From: CAINVV01 sp038323575
GTDB taxonomy: Bacteria > Bacteroidota > Bacteroidia > Bacteroidales > Prolixibacteraceae
Length of the DNA: 64,000 nucleotides
NCBI GenBank assembly: GCA_038323575.1
Contig: JBBQHB010000005.1
Coordinates: 1 to 64,000, forward strand
Direction: 5' to 3'
The notes beneath the pieces were generated by a model, which saw nothing but the letters and a program-made list of their open reading frames with translations, had not been told where the DNA came from and ran no database searches. Positions 28,614 through 37,414 of the stretch are shown in pieces (the first letter of the stretch is position 1; each line of letters opens with the position of its first letter). The position numbers and the translations under genes are program-made.

Positions 28614-28621
28614 CAAATATA
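28614..28621 (-). promoter_or_regulatory. Candidate -7 element for the ceramidase-like gene
   Basis: TATATTTG on the minus strand fits TAnnTTTG, 49 bases before the ATG. No -33 TTG is seen at standard spacing. Confidence 0.3.
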
Positions 28622-28722
28622 TAGAGAGAAAATTACTTAAAAAAATTGTGTAACAATAATTGGGTACGTTCGTCTTATAGGTAGCGTAAATTTTTAGAAG
28701 ACAGATTAAACAGAATTGGTTC

Positions 28723-28760
28723 AAAGCTGCTTCCTTTCGGGGGAGCAGCTTTTGTTGTTA
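28723..28760 (+). terminator. Hairpin with T-rich tail in the leader of the sugar isomerase gene
   Basis: The stem AAAGCTGCT (28723-28731) / AGCAGCTTT (28744-28752) has inner C/G pairing and is followed by TTGTTGTT. No plus-strand gene ends upstream, so it sits in the presumed 5' leader of the gene starting at 28819. It could be an attenuator or a stray terminator for an unseen small transcript. Confidence 0.45.
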
Positions 28761-28818
28761 AGGAGAAAAATAAAAGCTATTTTTACAATTCAACAAAATT
28801 CAAGAAAAAAATATAGCC

Positions 28819-29691
28819 ATGACGAACAGAAGAGATTTTTTTAAAACCACTTCTCTGGTAGTTGCAGGAAGTGTAATCGGTGCCAATCTGGTATCAGCCG
28901 CCATCCCGGCAGCAAAAAAGAAAAAAAAGATAGGGCTGCAGCTATATTCCCTGCGTGATGATATGGGAAAAGACGCGGCAGGAACCCTTAAAAAAGTAGC
29001 CGAGATGGGCTATTATTCCCTGGAAACGGCTTCGTACGGAGATGGTAAGATCTATGGAATGCTGCCGGATGAATTTACAAAGCGCGTCAAAGACTTGGGT
29101 ATGAAGCTTAGCAGCTGCCACCTCGGCGGGCCAAACTATACCAAAGAAACACATGACGCTGCGATGGAATGGTGGAAAAAGGCCATTGAAGACCATGCCA
29201 AAACCGGTATGAAATTCATGATAAAACCTGGTGGATTGAAATGGCCGGATACCTTGGAAGCCTTGAAAATTCAGATGGATTATTTCAATGCCGTTGGGGA
29301 ATTAACGGCTGCTTCAGGTATGCAATTTGGCTGGCATAACCACAACCACGAGTTTACCAAAATCGAAGATAAAGTGATCTTCGATTTCATGCTCGAAAAT
29401 ACAGATCCCAAGCTGGTGACTTTTGAGATGGATGTATATTGGGTGATGAAGGGTGGCTGCTCGCCGGTTGATTACATGAAAAAATACCCGAAACGGTTCC
29501 AACTTTTACATATTAAAGATGAAAAGGAGATTGGTGATAGCGGTCAGCTCGATTTCAAATCAATTTTCGAAGAAGGTTATTCAATTGGTATGAAGGATTA
29601 TTTTGTTGAGGTGGAGCGTTACAACTTTGAGCCTCTTGTCAGCGTCCAGAAGAGCTACGACTTTTTGGCCGCAGCTTCCTATGTGAAATGA
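28819..29691 (+). CDS. Tat-exported sugar phosphate isomerase/epimerase-like protein
   Basis: 290 residues. The N terminus NRRDFFKTTSLVVAGSV is a twin-arginine signal, so the enzyme should be periplasmic. The body is a xylose isomerase-like TIM barrel (AP endonuclease 2 superfamily): IGLQLYSLRDDM at the first strand, FGWHNHNHEF with the metal-ligand histidines, and FEMDVYWVMKGG with metal-binding Asp. Bacteroidota carry many such exported paralogues of unknown sugar specificity. The ATG of the next gene overlaps its stop by 4 bases. Confidence 0.85.
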   Translation: MTNRRDFFKTTSLVVAGSVIGANLVSAAIPAAKKKKKIGLQLYSLRDDMGKDAAGTLKKVAEMGYYSLETASYGDGKIYGMLPDEFTKRVKDLGMKLSSCHLGGPNYTKETHDAAMEWWKKAIEDHAKTGMKFMIKPGGLKWPDTLEALKIQMDYFNAVGELTAASGMQFGWHNHNHEFTKIEDKVIFDFMLENTDPKLVTFEMDVYWVMKGGCSPVDYMKKYPKRFQLLHIKDEKEIGDSGQLDFKSIFEEGYSIGMKDYFVEVERYNFEPLVSVQKSYDFLAAASYVK

Positions 29692-30818
29692 AAACAGCTG
29701 TTATATCCCTTATTTTTATTGGGGAGATGATGTTGGCCACCGTTTTACCCTTCTCCTGCATTGCCGCAGGGAAGGGTAAGGAGGTGGTTTTAAAGCTTAT
29801 TCCAGGAAACGATAATCCGAGAAACAGTGAAGGAGATTTTATCACACTGAAGGATAGCCGGATACTGTTTGTCTATACCCATTATACAGGCACTTCATCC
29901 AGTGACCATGCAACGGCTTACCTGGCCGGAAGATACTCATCCGATAAAGGCAAGACCTGGGACAAGGAAGACCACCTTGTCCTGGAGAACGAGGGTAAGA
30001 TGAACGTTATGTCTGTCTCACTGCTTAGGTTGAAGAATGGGGATATCGCACTATTTTACCTGCGGAAGAATTCAGTTGCCGATTGTATCCCGATGCTGCG
30101 GCTTTCGAAAGATGAAGCCAAAACCTGGAGCGACCCGGTTCTCTGTATCAAAGACCGGGATGGTTATTTTGTACTGAACAATCACCGGGTCATTCAATTA
30201 AATAGCGGCAGATTACTGATGGCGGTGGCCTACCACGGAAATATTGCCAGTGACCGTAAAAACCGGTTGGGTAGCGCTTGGAGTTACTATTCAGATGACA
30301 ATGGGATCAACTGGAAACCCGGTAATGAAGCGGCAAATCCGGATAGTGTAGTGATTCAGGAGCCCGGAGTGACAGAGCTGAAAAATGGCCGGATCATGAT
30401 GTGGATGAGAACCAATGCCGGGGTTCAGTACCAGGCGTTTTCGAATGACGGGGGAGTGAACTGGAGTTCCGCCCGAAGGAGTAACATCCCTTCTCCGCTT
30501 TCTCCTGCCTCCATTGACCGGATTCCAAAAACCGGAGATTTGTTGCTGGTATGGAACAACAATGATCAAACTGATCAGGCAACCAAAGGGAAACGCACCC
30601 CGCAGACCATTGCCATTTCAAAAGATGAAGGAAAAACCTGGGATAAAATCCAAAATATAGAATCTGATCCGGATGGATGGTACTGCTATACTGCAGTCCA
30701 TTTTACCAGACGTTTTGTACTTCTGGGATACTGTGCCGGAAGTCAGCAAAAAAAGACCCATCTCTCTGAAACCGATCTTGTCAGGATCAGGCTGTCAAAG
30801 ATTTACGGGGCAAAATAA
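29688..30818 (+). CDS. Exported sialidase-like Asp-box (BNR) protein
   Basis: 376 residues with an N-terminal signal (IGEMMLATVLPFSCIA). Five Asp-box motifs of the S-x-D-x-G-x-x-W type mark a six-bladed sialidase propeller: SSDKGKTW, SKDEAKTW, SDDNGINW, SNDGGVNW and SKDEGKTW. The GH33-like fold is clear, but the arginine triad and Tyr/Glu nucleophile pair were not checked residue by residue, so a hydrolase acting on another glycan is possible. It is translationally coupled to the upstream isomerase and is followed 11 bases later by the UroD-like gene. Confidence 0.8.
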   Translation: MKTAVISLIFIGEMMLATVLPFSCIAAGKGKEVVLKLIPGNDNPRNSEGDFITLKDSRILFVYTHYTGTSSSDHATAYLAGRYSSDKGKTWDKEDHLVLENEGKMNVMSVSLLRLKNGDIALFYLRKNSVADCIPMLRLSKDEAKTWSDPVLCIKDRDGYFVLNNHRVIQLNSGRLLMAVAYHGNIASDRKNRLGSAWSYYSDDNGINWKPGNEAANPDSVVIQEPGVTELKNGRIMMWMRTNAGVQYQAFSNDGGVNWSSARRSNIPSPLSPASIDRIPKTGDLLLVWNNNDQTDQATKGKRTPQTIAISKDEGKTWDKIQNIESDPDGWYCYTAVHFTRRFVLLGYCAGSQQKKTHLSETDLVRIRLSKIYGAK

Positions 30819-30829
30819 GAAGAACGGTA

Positions 30830-31837
30830 ATGAATAGTTTACAGCGGACAATGGATTTTTTGGAAGGAAGAGCGGTGGACCGTCCGCCGTTTCATCCCAT
30901 TCTGATGCGCTTTGCTGCCAGATATTGTGGCGTGAACTACCGTGATTTCTGTCTTAATTACCTGGATAAATGTGCTGTGAACCTGCGATGTGCTGAAGAT
31001 TTTTCTTACGACTGGGTCAATGTGATGTCTGATCCTTATGCCGAAGCATCATCTTTCGGGACCAGGATCAGTTATCCGTTAAATACCCTGCCAATAGTAG
31101 ATTCACTGCTAATCAATGATATAAATGACATTGGCAAGCTGAAACCGATCAAAGTGAATGAACATTCCCGTCTGGTTGCCCGGATAGAGGAGATCAAACA
31201 ATACCGGAAACTTGTTGGTGATACCCAGTTCATCAGCGGATGGATAGAGGGCCCTTTGGCTGAATACTGCGATTTGCGTGATGTTTCTGCTGCCTGTCTT
31301 GATTTTTATGAGCATCCTTTGGAATTGAAGCGGGCGTTAGATCTTATCACAGACAGTGCAATGGACTTTTTGGAAGCACAGGTCAAAGCGGGAGCCCATT
31401 GCATCGGGATTGGAGATGCCGTATGTTCACTGATATCGCCCGACCTTTACCTTGAATATATTTTTCCATTGGAGAAGGCGCTGGTCGACCGTGCGCATCA
31501 ACTTGGGGCCAAAGTAAAACTGCACATCTGCGGCAATACCACTGCAATCCTGCCGGATATGATCCGAACCGGCGCCGATATTATCGACATTGATCACCTG
31601 GTGGAAAGAATGGAGGACTTAATTCCGCTTTTGTCTGTTAATCAGGTTGTTTCAGGCAATAGTGATCCTGTTTCAGTTGTTCAGAATGGTTCCCGGGAGC
31701 AATTGGAAGCTAATGTTGAGCGTTGTTTTCACCTCACTGCTGGCAGGGGGATTGTTTCTGCGGGTTGTGAAATTACTCCCGGTACCACAGTTGACAGGAT
31801 GATGGACTATTCAGCAATCGCCCGAAGATTGAAATAG
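30830..31837 (+). CDS. Uroporphyrinogen decarboxylase-family (MtaA/CmuA-like) protein
   Basis: 335 residues of the UroD/MtaA superfamily TIM barrel. FISGWIEGPLAEYCDLRD, CIGIGDAVCSLISPDLY and VKLHICGNTTAILP are typical; the His-x-Cys in LHICGN and a late Cys (SAGCEITPGT) are the zinc ligands of the cobamide methyltransferase branch. So it is more likely a corrinoid or thiol methyltransferase-type protein than HemE. No cognate corrinoid protein is adjacent. It lies 11 bases downstream of the sialidase-like gene on the same strand, and its ATG is preceded by GGTA, a weak RBS. Confidence 0.8.
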   Translation: MNSLQRTMDFLEGRAVDRPPFHPILMRFAARYCGVNYRDFCLNYLDKCAVNLRCAEDFSYDWVNVMSDPYAEASSFGTRISYPLNTLPIVDSLLINDINDIGKLKPIKVNEHSRLVARIEEIKQYRKLVGDTQFISGWIEGPLAEYCDLRDVSAACLDFYEHPLELKRALDLITDSAMDFLEAQVKAGAHCIGIGDAVCSLISPDLYLEYIFPLEKALVDRAHQLGAKVKLHICGNTTAILPDMIRTGADIIDIDHLVERMEDLIPLLSVNQVVSGNSDPVSVVQNGSREQLEANVERCFHLTAGRGIVSAGCEITPGTTVDRMMDYSAIARRLK

Positions 31838-31851
31838 AAAAGTGCCCAATT

Positions 31852-32748
31852 CTATTCAACCCCTTTGGTTTTCATTTTTAGGATATAAACAGACGTTCTT
31901 GCTGTAATAAAGAGAACATCTCTCTTTTTACCACCGAAACAGAGATTGGATGGCTGTTCGGGTACCTCAATCCGGGCTATGTTTTCACCCTTGGTATTAT
32001 AAACAGATACAGATTTGTTGGTCAGGTACACATTACCACGATTATCGATTGTCATACCATCAGATCCTTCCGGTGCAAATAATGTTTTATTTACCAGAGA
32101 TCCATCAGAATTAATGGTGTATTTCCAAATTTTTTTATCGTTGATATCGCTTACATACAGGGTTTTGCCGTCGGGAGTGCCGACTAAACCGTTTGGTTGT
32201 TTAAAGTCATTTATAACACGGATTACCTTTCCTTCAGGACTCATGTAGTAGACTCCGCGGGTATCCTGGGTTTCCTTGTGACCGCTCTCCCAGTAATCAC
32301 GATGGTAATACGGATCTGAGTAATAAATCCCTCCAGTGGGAGTGATCCAGAGATCGTTGGGGCCATTCAGGTGGGTACCGCCGAAATTTTCTGCCACAGT
32401 TTGAATTTTTTTATCCATGGTGATGGCAACAAGCCGGTTGTGCAGATCGGCACAGGTAACCAGTTCTCCTTTCTTGTTGAAATAGGTTCCATTAGATCTT
32501 TCGCAGGATTGCATAAAATTGGTGATGGAACCATCCTCACTCCAGACCTCAATTTTGTCGTTGGGCTGATCCGTAAAGAACACACGGCCATCCTGTGCAA
32601 CAGAAGCGCCTTCGGTGAACTTGTATCCGCCACCTGCCTTGGTTGCTGTTGCACCTTTGGCAATCAGTTTATTTTTGGGATCGCGATCCCTTGAGTTTAC
32701 AGTCAGGGTAAAGGCAATCAGGAGAAGTACGAAGCTAAATTTTTTCAT
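31852..32748 (-). CDS. SMP-30/gluconolactonase-like exported protein
   Basis: About 298 residues from ATG 32748; a longer in-frame start lacks a signal, whereas MKKFSFVLLLIAFTLTVNS is a clean signal peptide. The rest is an SMP-30/gluconolactonase beta propeller: FTEGASVAQDGRVFFTDQ, THLNGPNDLWITPTGGIYYSD and QPNGLVGTPDGKTLYVSDIN carry the metal-binding Glu, Asn and Asp positions of the family. Likely a periplasmic lactonase. Its ATG overlaps the stop of the upstream membrane protein gene by 4 bases, so the two are coexpressed. Confidence 0.88.
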   Translation of the reverse strand: MKKFSFVLLLIAFTLTVNSRDRDPKNKLIAKGATATKAGGGYKFTEGASVAQDGRVFFTDQPNDKIEVWSEDGSITNFMQSCERSNGTYFNKKGELVTCADLHNRLVAITMDKKIQTVAENFGGTHLNGPNDLWITPTGGIYYSDPYYHRDYWESGHKETQDTRGVYYMSPEGKVIRVINDFKQPNGLVGTPDGKTLYVSDINDKKIWKYTINSDGSLVNKTLFAPEGSDGMTIDNRGNVYLTNKSVSVYNTKGENIARIEVPEQPSNLCFGGKKRDVLFITARTSVYILKMKTKGVE

Positions 32749-34025
32749 GGTTGAAGCGGAAAACGTAGGTTTGCATTGGGAAATCCTGGGTGCACCATGT
32801 GCAGGATCAACGAAAGTACAACAATTACTGTTATGGTCGAAATAAAATAGATCGTCCACCGGTCTTTCGGATAGAGGTCCCTGTCATATGGCACGGCAAA
32901 AGGAGATTCCGGCTTTTTGATCAGCAACAGGAAAACCAGCAAATTAAGAACATACAAAGGCTGTTCGGTCCTGAAATTTCCCATAAACAGTCCGGTAACG
33001 AGGTAACTCCAGATAATGTAAGTGCAAAATACACTCAGGAAAAGTGTCATGACTTCCTGTTGACCAAAACTGTTTTTCCTATTCAGTTTAAGCTTGATAA
33101 CAAGATTCATCAGAACCAGTATAAAAAGGGTAATTATCGTGAGAAAAAGTGCCCTTGATTCATCGTTTTGAATGAAACTGCTCTTTAACAGGTGACTTAC
33201 CTGAAAGGCATCCTTCCAAACAAGCAAAGGGACAATCAGTAAAATGACAAGGAGAGAGAAGTTGTTGACATATTTCTTCGGCTCTTCATTGTCTGAAGGC
33301 CACTTGGAGGTGAAGACCCCGTAAGCCATTCCGGAACCGCCCCAGAATCCTATGTTGTATTCCATTACATTCCACATGTTGAAATTGATTTCGAGGATTC
33401 TTCCCAGAGTTTGGAGAAAGTTTCCGAATGAAAATCCGAAACCGGCGCCCAGCATTGCATAGAAAGCGACGCGGAGAGCAGGGGTATATCCATTGCGGAC
33501 CATGTGCCAAACCATAGCTGCCCCTGCGCCAAAGCAGATGGCCCAGGCCTCCGACCGCGGTGGTGTCATCAGCAATTCGGCTTGTTCGATCAGGAAATAA
33601 TAGCCGATCAATCCGCCAGCAGACATTTCTGCCAACAGGGAGGCCCACTTTACCCGATTGGATGAAGTCGAATTCAGGCTCAATCCAACGAGGCCTCCGC
33701 CAATTAGCCCGAAAAGTCCGCCAATGACAAAAAGCGAAAGAAATCCATAGGTTGAGTTGAGCAGATCACCGGCCCGGCAATAGCCTACAACCATCCCGTA
33801 ACTGATCATTCCGGTTGTGCCCCAGCCAATGGCGGCACTGGCAATGACCGGCAGCATTTTTTTATACCATTCTTCGCGTTTGGCAGCGAGTACCAAAGCG
33901 GCACCGCCGATGATGCCTGCCATGGCAGCACCCGGTTCATGGCCAAATTGCCCACGGATGGCCCAGGCTGTACCAAAGGCGATTCCCACCAGCAGAATGG
34001 AGAAAAGTAATTGATTTGTTTTCAT
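32745..34025 (-). CDS. Polytopic membrane protein of unknown function
   Basis: 426 residues with about 12 hydrophobic segments and no domain I can name. The opening LFSILLVGIAFGTAWAIRGQFGHEPGAAM has many small residues and a conserved-looking RGxFGHE loop, and GGAALVLAA and GWGTTGMISYGM follow. Topology suggests a transporter or sensor. It is translationally coupled (ATGA) to a downstream SMP-30-like lactonase, so import or handling of a sugar acid or lactone is a reasonable guess, no more. Confidence 0.7.
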   Translation of the reverse strand: MKTNQLLFSILLVGIAFGTAWAIRGQFGHEPGAAMAGIIGGAALVLAAKREEWYKKMLPVIASAAIGWGTTGMISYGMVVGYCRAGDLLNSTYGFLSLFVIGGLFGLIGGGLVGLSLNSTSSNRVKWASLLAEMSAGGLIGYYFLIEQAELLMTPPRSEAWAICFGAGAAMVWHMVRNGYTPALRVAFYAMLGAGFGFSFGNFLQTLGRILEINFNMWNVMEYNIGFWGGSGMAYGVFTSKWPSDNEEPKKYVNNFSLLVILLIVPLLVWKDAFQVSHLLKSSFIQNDESRALFLTIITLFILVLMNLVIKLKLNRKNSFGQQEVMTLFLSVFCTYIIWSYLVTGLFMGNFRTEQPLYVLNLLVFLLLIKKPESPFAVPYDRDLYPKDRWTIYFISTITVIVVLSLILHMVHPGFPNANLRFPLQP

Positions 34026-34070
34026 GGTAATGAGTTAATAATAGTTGTTGAACAACCCAAAGCTAATAAA

Positions 34071-34150
34071 GAATTTTCGATTTTGGAATACACCACAATA
34101 GGCACATAGTTCACAATAGGTTCTAATGTGTTCTATTGTGTCTAATGTGG
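34071..34150. repeat. Intergenic repeats (ATTTTCGATTTTGG unit and CACAATAG/CTATTGTG motif)
   Basis: Between the divergent membrane protein and mnmH genes. GAATTTTCGATTTTGGAAT (34071-34089) recurs at 55925-55957. It is followed by CACAATAG (34112-34119) and CTATTGTG (34133-34140) forming an 8-bp inverted repeat, and by TCTAATGTG at 34122-34130 and 34142-34150 as a direct repeat. Likely a dispersed intergenic element; function unknown. Confidence 0.55.
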
Positions 34151-34221
34151 TTTATTTTTTGAGTGTGGGGAAATGGTATGCCTATAGGATTCTATCTATG
34201 GTGTTCTAAGCAATTTGGGTT

Positions 34222-34229
34222 AAATTTGT
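34222..34229 (+). promoter_or_regulatory. Candidate -7 element for the selenium operon
   Basis: TAAATTTG matches TAnnTTTG and ends 18 bases before the mnmH ATG (34248). No good -33 TTG is present. Confidence 0.35.
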
Positions 34230-34247
34230 CAAATTAAATCGGCAAAG

Positions 34248-35288
34248 ATGACCAGGTTAAAAGTTGATGAGTTTATCACGAAAATGAAGGAGGGTACCGT
34301 TCTGGATATCCGGACACCCGCTGAATACAGGGAGGGCCGGTTGCCGGGGGCCATATCGTTGCCGCTTTTTAGTGATGAAGAACGGGTCATTGTTGGTACG
34401 CTGTACAAGCAGCAGGGTCGCAACCAGGCTGTTTTGAAAGGACTGGAACTGGTTGGACCAAAACTGAAAAGCTTTGTCCTGCAGGCCAATAAACACAATG
34501 GCGCACTTTTTCTTTATTGCTGGAGGGGAGGAATGCGGAGCAACAGCATGGCCTGGTTGCTGGAGACTGCCGGAAGGGAAGTGTTTGTTTTGGACGGCGG
34601 GTACAAAGCCTACCGAACCCATTGCAGGGAACTCATCACCAAAGGATTAAAACTAATTATGCTCAGCGGGCCGACCGGGTCCGGGAAGACGGAGATACTG
34701 CTCCAAATGGCCAGTCTGGGTCACCAGGTTTTGGACCTGGAAGGTTTGGCCAATCACCGGGGGTCCAGTTTTGGCGGAATTGGCCAGCCACCGCAACCAG
34801 GTACAGAGCAGTTTACCAACCTGATCTTTGAAAAAATATCCGGATTTGATCTTACACGCCCCATTTGGGTGGAAGGTGAGAGCCAGAATATCGGAAAGGT
34901 GTTTATCCTCGATGAGCTTTTCTCACAGATGAATTGTTGTCCGACCATTCGCATCGATCCGCCCAAATCGGAACGCATCGAACGGCTGGTCCGCGATTAT
35001 GCCTGTTTCCCGGCAGAAGAACTGCAGCTGAGCATAGAGAAGATTAGCAAAAGACTGGGCGGCAAGGATACGAAAGATACACTGGATGCTCTGCAGGCAG
35101 GAAATTACCGGAAAGTAGTTGACATCACGCTTGCCTATTACGATAAAACCTATGATTTCAGCATGGCAAGAAGGGAGACGAAGATGATACCGTTCAAGCC
35201 TTCATCATTTGAGCCTTCACAGGTAGCTAAAGAGCTATCAGAATTTTCGATTCTGAAGTTTGGTGAGGGTGCACAGCGTTTGAATTAG
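34248..35288 (+). CDS. mnmH: tRNA 2-selenouridine synthase
   Basis: 346 residues, normal for MnmH (SelU/YbbB), which replaces sulfur by selenium in 2-thiouridine at tRNA wobble position 34 using selenophosphate. The N-terminal rhodanese domain has the active cysteine in LYCWRGGMRS (Cys91), preceded by the family motif VLDIRTPAEYREGRLPGA. The C-terminal P-loop domain has GPTGSGKT (141-148). It heads a plus-strand selenium cluster with yedF, a cysteine-desulfurase-like gene, a DUF3343 gene and selD, whose products would deliver selenium to it. Confidence 0.95.
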   Translation: MTRLKVDEFITKMKEGTVLDIRTPAEYREGRLPGAISLPLFSDEERVIVGTLYKQQGRNQAVLKGLELVGPKLKSFVLQANKHNGALFLYCWRGGMRSNSMAWLLETAGREVFVLDGGYKAYRTHCRELITKGLKLIMLSGPTGSGKTEILLQMASLGHQVLDLEGLANHRGSSFGGIGQPPQPGTEQFTNLIFEKISGFDLTRPIWVEGESQNIGKVFILDELFSQMNCCPTIRIDPPKSERIERLVRDYACFPAEELQLSIEKISKRLGGKDTKDTLDALQAGNYRKVVDITLAYYDKTYDFSMARRETKMIPFKPSSFEPSQVAKELSEFSILKFGEGAQRLN

Positions 35289-35325
35289 GATTTATCGGAT
35301 GAAAGGATTATTGGATTAGAACAGT

Positions 35326-35352
35326 AGTGGCGACCCTTTGTGGTCGCCCACT
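35326..35352. repeat. Palindromic hairpin between mnmH and yedF (REP-like or terminator)
   Basis: GGCGACC (35329-35335), loop CTTTGT, GGTCGCC (35342-35348), extended by AGT/ACT with one bulge. The core resembles a palindrome that I associate with dispersed intergenic repeats in many bacterial genomes. There is no U-tract, so it is probably not a strong terminator, but it may stabilise or process the operon mRNA. Confidence 0.6.
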
Positions 35353-35419
35353 TAACAGGAAGACGCTATGGTGCAATGATCTCGAATTGTAAAACAGAAC
35401 AGAAATAGACAGAAATAGT

Positions 35420-36025
35420 ATGCAGCTAGTAGACGGAAAAGGATTGCTGTGTCCGCAGCCATTGATTTTGACCAGGAAGGCATTGAAAAATTGTCTGCCC
35501 GGTGAGACTTTGAAAATTGAGTGCGATAACCAGACAGCCTACCAGAATATTCTGACTTACCTGCAAGATCAGTCACTTGCTCCAAACGGAACTGAAAAGG
35601 GAGCTGTATATCTCATTGAAGTGATTAATCAGCCAACTGAAAAAGGGGAAGAGGCTGAATCGTACAGCATGAATCCCGGAATCTGCTCTTCAGCCTACGT
35701 AGTTGCAGTCAGCAGTGACCTGATGGGTGAGGGAGATCCTCAACTGGGAGCCATCCTGATGAAGGGATTTTTGAATGCATTGCATGAGCAGCCTGTTTTA
35801 CCAACGCATCTGATTTTTTACAATTCAGGCGTGAAAATGGTTACCAATGAATCGGGTGTTATTAGCTCACTTCAGGAACTCGAAGCAGACGGAGTAGAAA
35901 TTCTTGTTTGCGGTACCTGTGTTGATTTTTACGGCATAAGGGAACAAATGGGAGCCGGCAGAATCTCCAATATGTTTACGCTTACTGAGATTATGGCAAA
36001 AACAGGGCATGTTGTTAAACCATAA
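35420..36025 (+). CDS. yedF: Sulfurtransferase-like selenium metabolism protein YedF
   Basis: 201 residues. The N-terminal TusA-like domain has the CPxP motif (GLLCPQPLILTRKAL, Cys11). The C-terminal DsrE-like domain has GVEILVCGTCVDFYGIREQM. This two-domain form is the YedF protein that accompanies selD in selenium-using genomes and is thought to handle activated selenium or sulfur. It is flanked by mnmH and a cysteine-desulfurase-like gene, which fits relay of selenium to SelD. Confidence 0.92.
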   Translation: MQLVDGKGLLCPQPLILTRKALKNCLPGETLKIECDNQTAYQNILTYLQDQSLAPNGTEKGAVYLIEVINQPTEKGEEAESYSMNPGICSSAYVVAVSSDLMGEGDPQLGAILMKGFLNALHEQPVLPTHLIFYNSGVKMVTNESGVISSLQELEADGVEILVCGTCVDFYGIREQMGAGRISNMFTLTEIMAKTGHVVKP

Positions 36026-36055
36026 ATATTTCAAATTTTTAAACCCGAAACAATA

Positions 36056-37174
36056 ATGAACTTATATTTCGACAATTGTGCCACAAGTTTTCCGAAGCCT
36101 TCCGCGGTAGCGGAGGCCATGAGCAGGCACCTGAACGAAACAGGCGGGACCTATGGCCGTTCTGCCTATCCGCGTATCCTGCAGTCGACCAGGCTGGTGG
36201 AGGAGTGCCGTGAACAGCTGGCAGAAATGATGGGCACGGCCGATGCCGGGAATATCATTTTAACCGCCAATGCTACCACGGCTTTGAACCTGATGATCCA
36301 GGGCATCTGTAAAAAGGGAGGGCACGTGCTTACCTCGGCCATGGAGCACAACGCCGTGGCCCGGCCGCTTGATCATTTGAAACAAAAGGGGCTGATAGAG
36401 TGGGAATTGTTGGAAAGTGCGCCTGACGGCAGAATTCTTACGGATAAAATTGCTGCAAAAATAAGGCCCGATACAATACTTGTTGCGATCTGCCACATGA
36501 GCAACGTCAATGGAATGGCGCAATCACCGGGAGATATTAAAAGGATGATTGGTGAAATCCCATTGCTGGTTGATGCGAGCCAATCGCTGGGACAACATCC
36601 TGTCGAGGTGGACAACTGGGGAGTTGATTTTCTGGCATTTACAGGACATAAATCGCTGCTTGGGCCAACCGGTACCGGCGGGGCTTTTATGCGGAATGCC
36701 GGTTTGGTAGAACCCCTGCTTTACGGAGGAACGGGGAGCGGATCTGATTCTCTCTCCATGCCCTCTTTTACGCCCGACAGGTTCGAAGCCGGAACGCCGA
36801 ATATTACCGGTATCCACGGTTTAAATGCTGCATTGAAGAACCGGCCGGCAGCACAACATTCGCGGGGTGATTTTGCGGATTTGCTGAATGAGGTACGACA
36901 GAACCAAAATTACAAAGTGCGCTGTGCCAATGATTTCGCCAACCAGGGGAAACTGTTTTCTGTGGTACATCAAAGCCTCAGCGGATCTGAACTGGCACAG
37001 CGGTTTTATGAGGAGTTTGGCATCGAGTGCAGGGCCGGACTCCACTGCGCACCGCTGGCCCATCGTCACCTTGGTTCTTTCCCCGGTGGGGACTGCAGGT
37101 TTTCGCTGTCACCCTACCATACGCCGGAAGAGCTGAACCTCCTGGCCAAAGCCATCCATGATGTCGGAAAGTAG
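36056..37174 (+). CDS. Cysteine desulfurase / selenocysteine lyase-like enzyme
   Basis: 372-residue PLP enzyme of aminotransferase class V. The PLP lysine is Lys199 in FTGHKSLLGPTGTGG. The conserved Cys of the catalytic loop is Cys331 in CRAGLHCAPLAHRHLG, as in SufS-type enzymes. The N-terminal ends and the ASQSLGQHPV Asp are normal. In this operon it most likely removes selenium or sulfur from (seleno)cysteine to feed YedF and SelD; a general Fe-S role is less likely because no suf/isc genes are near. The gene overlaps the next (DUF3343) by 17 bases. Confidence 0.9.
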   Translation: MNLYFDNCATSFPKPSAVAEAMSRHLNETGGTYGRSAYPRILQSTRLVEECREQLAEMMGTADAGNIILTANATTALNLMIQGICKKGGHVLTSAMEHNAVARPLDHLKQKGLIEWELLESAPDGRILTDKIAAKIRPDTILVAICHMSNVNGMAQSPGDIKRMIGEIPLLVDASQSLGQHPVEVDNWGVDFLAFTGHKSLLGPTGTGGAFMRNAGLVEPLLYGGTGSGSDSLSMPSFTPDRFEAGTPNITGIHGLNAALKNRPAAQHSRGDFADLLNEVRQNQNYKVRCANDFANQGKLFSVVHQSLSGSELAQRFYEEFGIECRAGLHCAPLAHRHLGSFPGGDCRFSLSPYHTPEELNLLAKAIHDVGK

Positions 37175-37397
37175 GGAAATATTTCTTTTTCAGAACATCC
37201 GGCAGGTAATTCTGGCAGAGCGGTGGTGTGCGGAAAACAAACTGGATGTGAAGGTGATACCTGTACCACGGCCTTATTCGTCAGAGTGCGGCATGTGTTT
37301 GGAGACCACAAAAATTGATGGAGACAGACTGGAGCAGTTTGCAAGAACGAAAGGGCTCATCACATCAAGAATCCGCACCACAAATTTCACAAGTTGA
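37158..37397 (+). CDS. DUF3343 protein (putative selenium/sulfur carrier)
   Basis: 79 residues from ATG 37158, overlapping the upstream desulfurase-like gene by 17 bases, so translation is probably coupled. A CxxC motif, SECGMCL (Cys44 and Cys47), lies after a short beta-alpha core. DUF3343 proteins recur in selenium-utilisation clusters with yedF and selD and have been suggested to carry selenium. Which cysteine would be the acceptor is unknown. It is directly followed by the inverted-repeat GxxExxY cassette. Confidence 0.78.
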   Translation: MMSESREIFLFQNIRQVILAERWCAENKLDVKVIPVPRPYSSECGMCLETTKIDGDRLEQFARTKGLITSRIRTTNFTS

Positions 37398-37414
37398 CAC
37401 AAATAAACCCCCAC

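Noticed and set aside
30830..31837. hemE (uroporphyrinogen decarboxylase of haem synthesis)
   Set aside because: The sequence carries zinc-binding Cys/His of the methyltransferase branch, and lacks the HemE N-terminal RQAGR-type motif.
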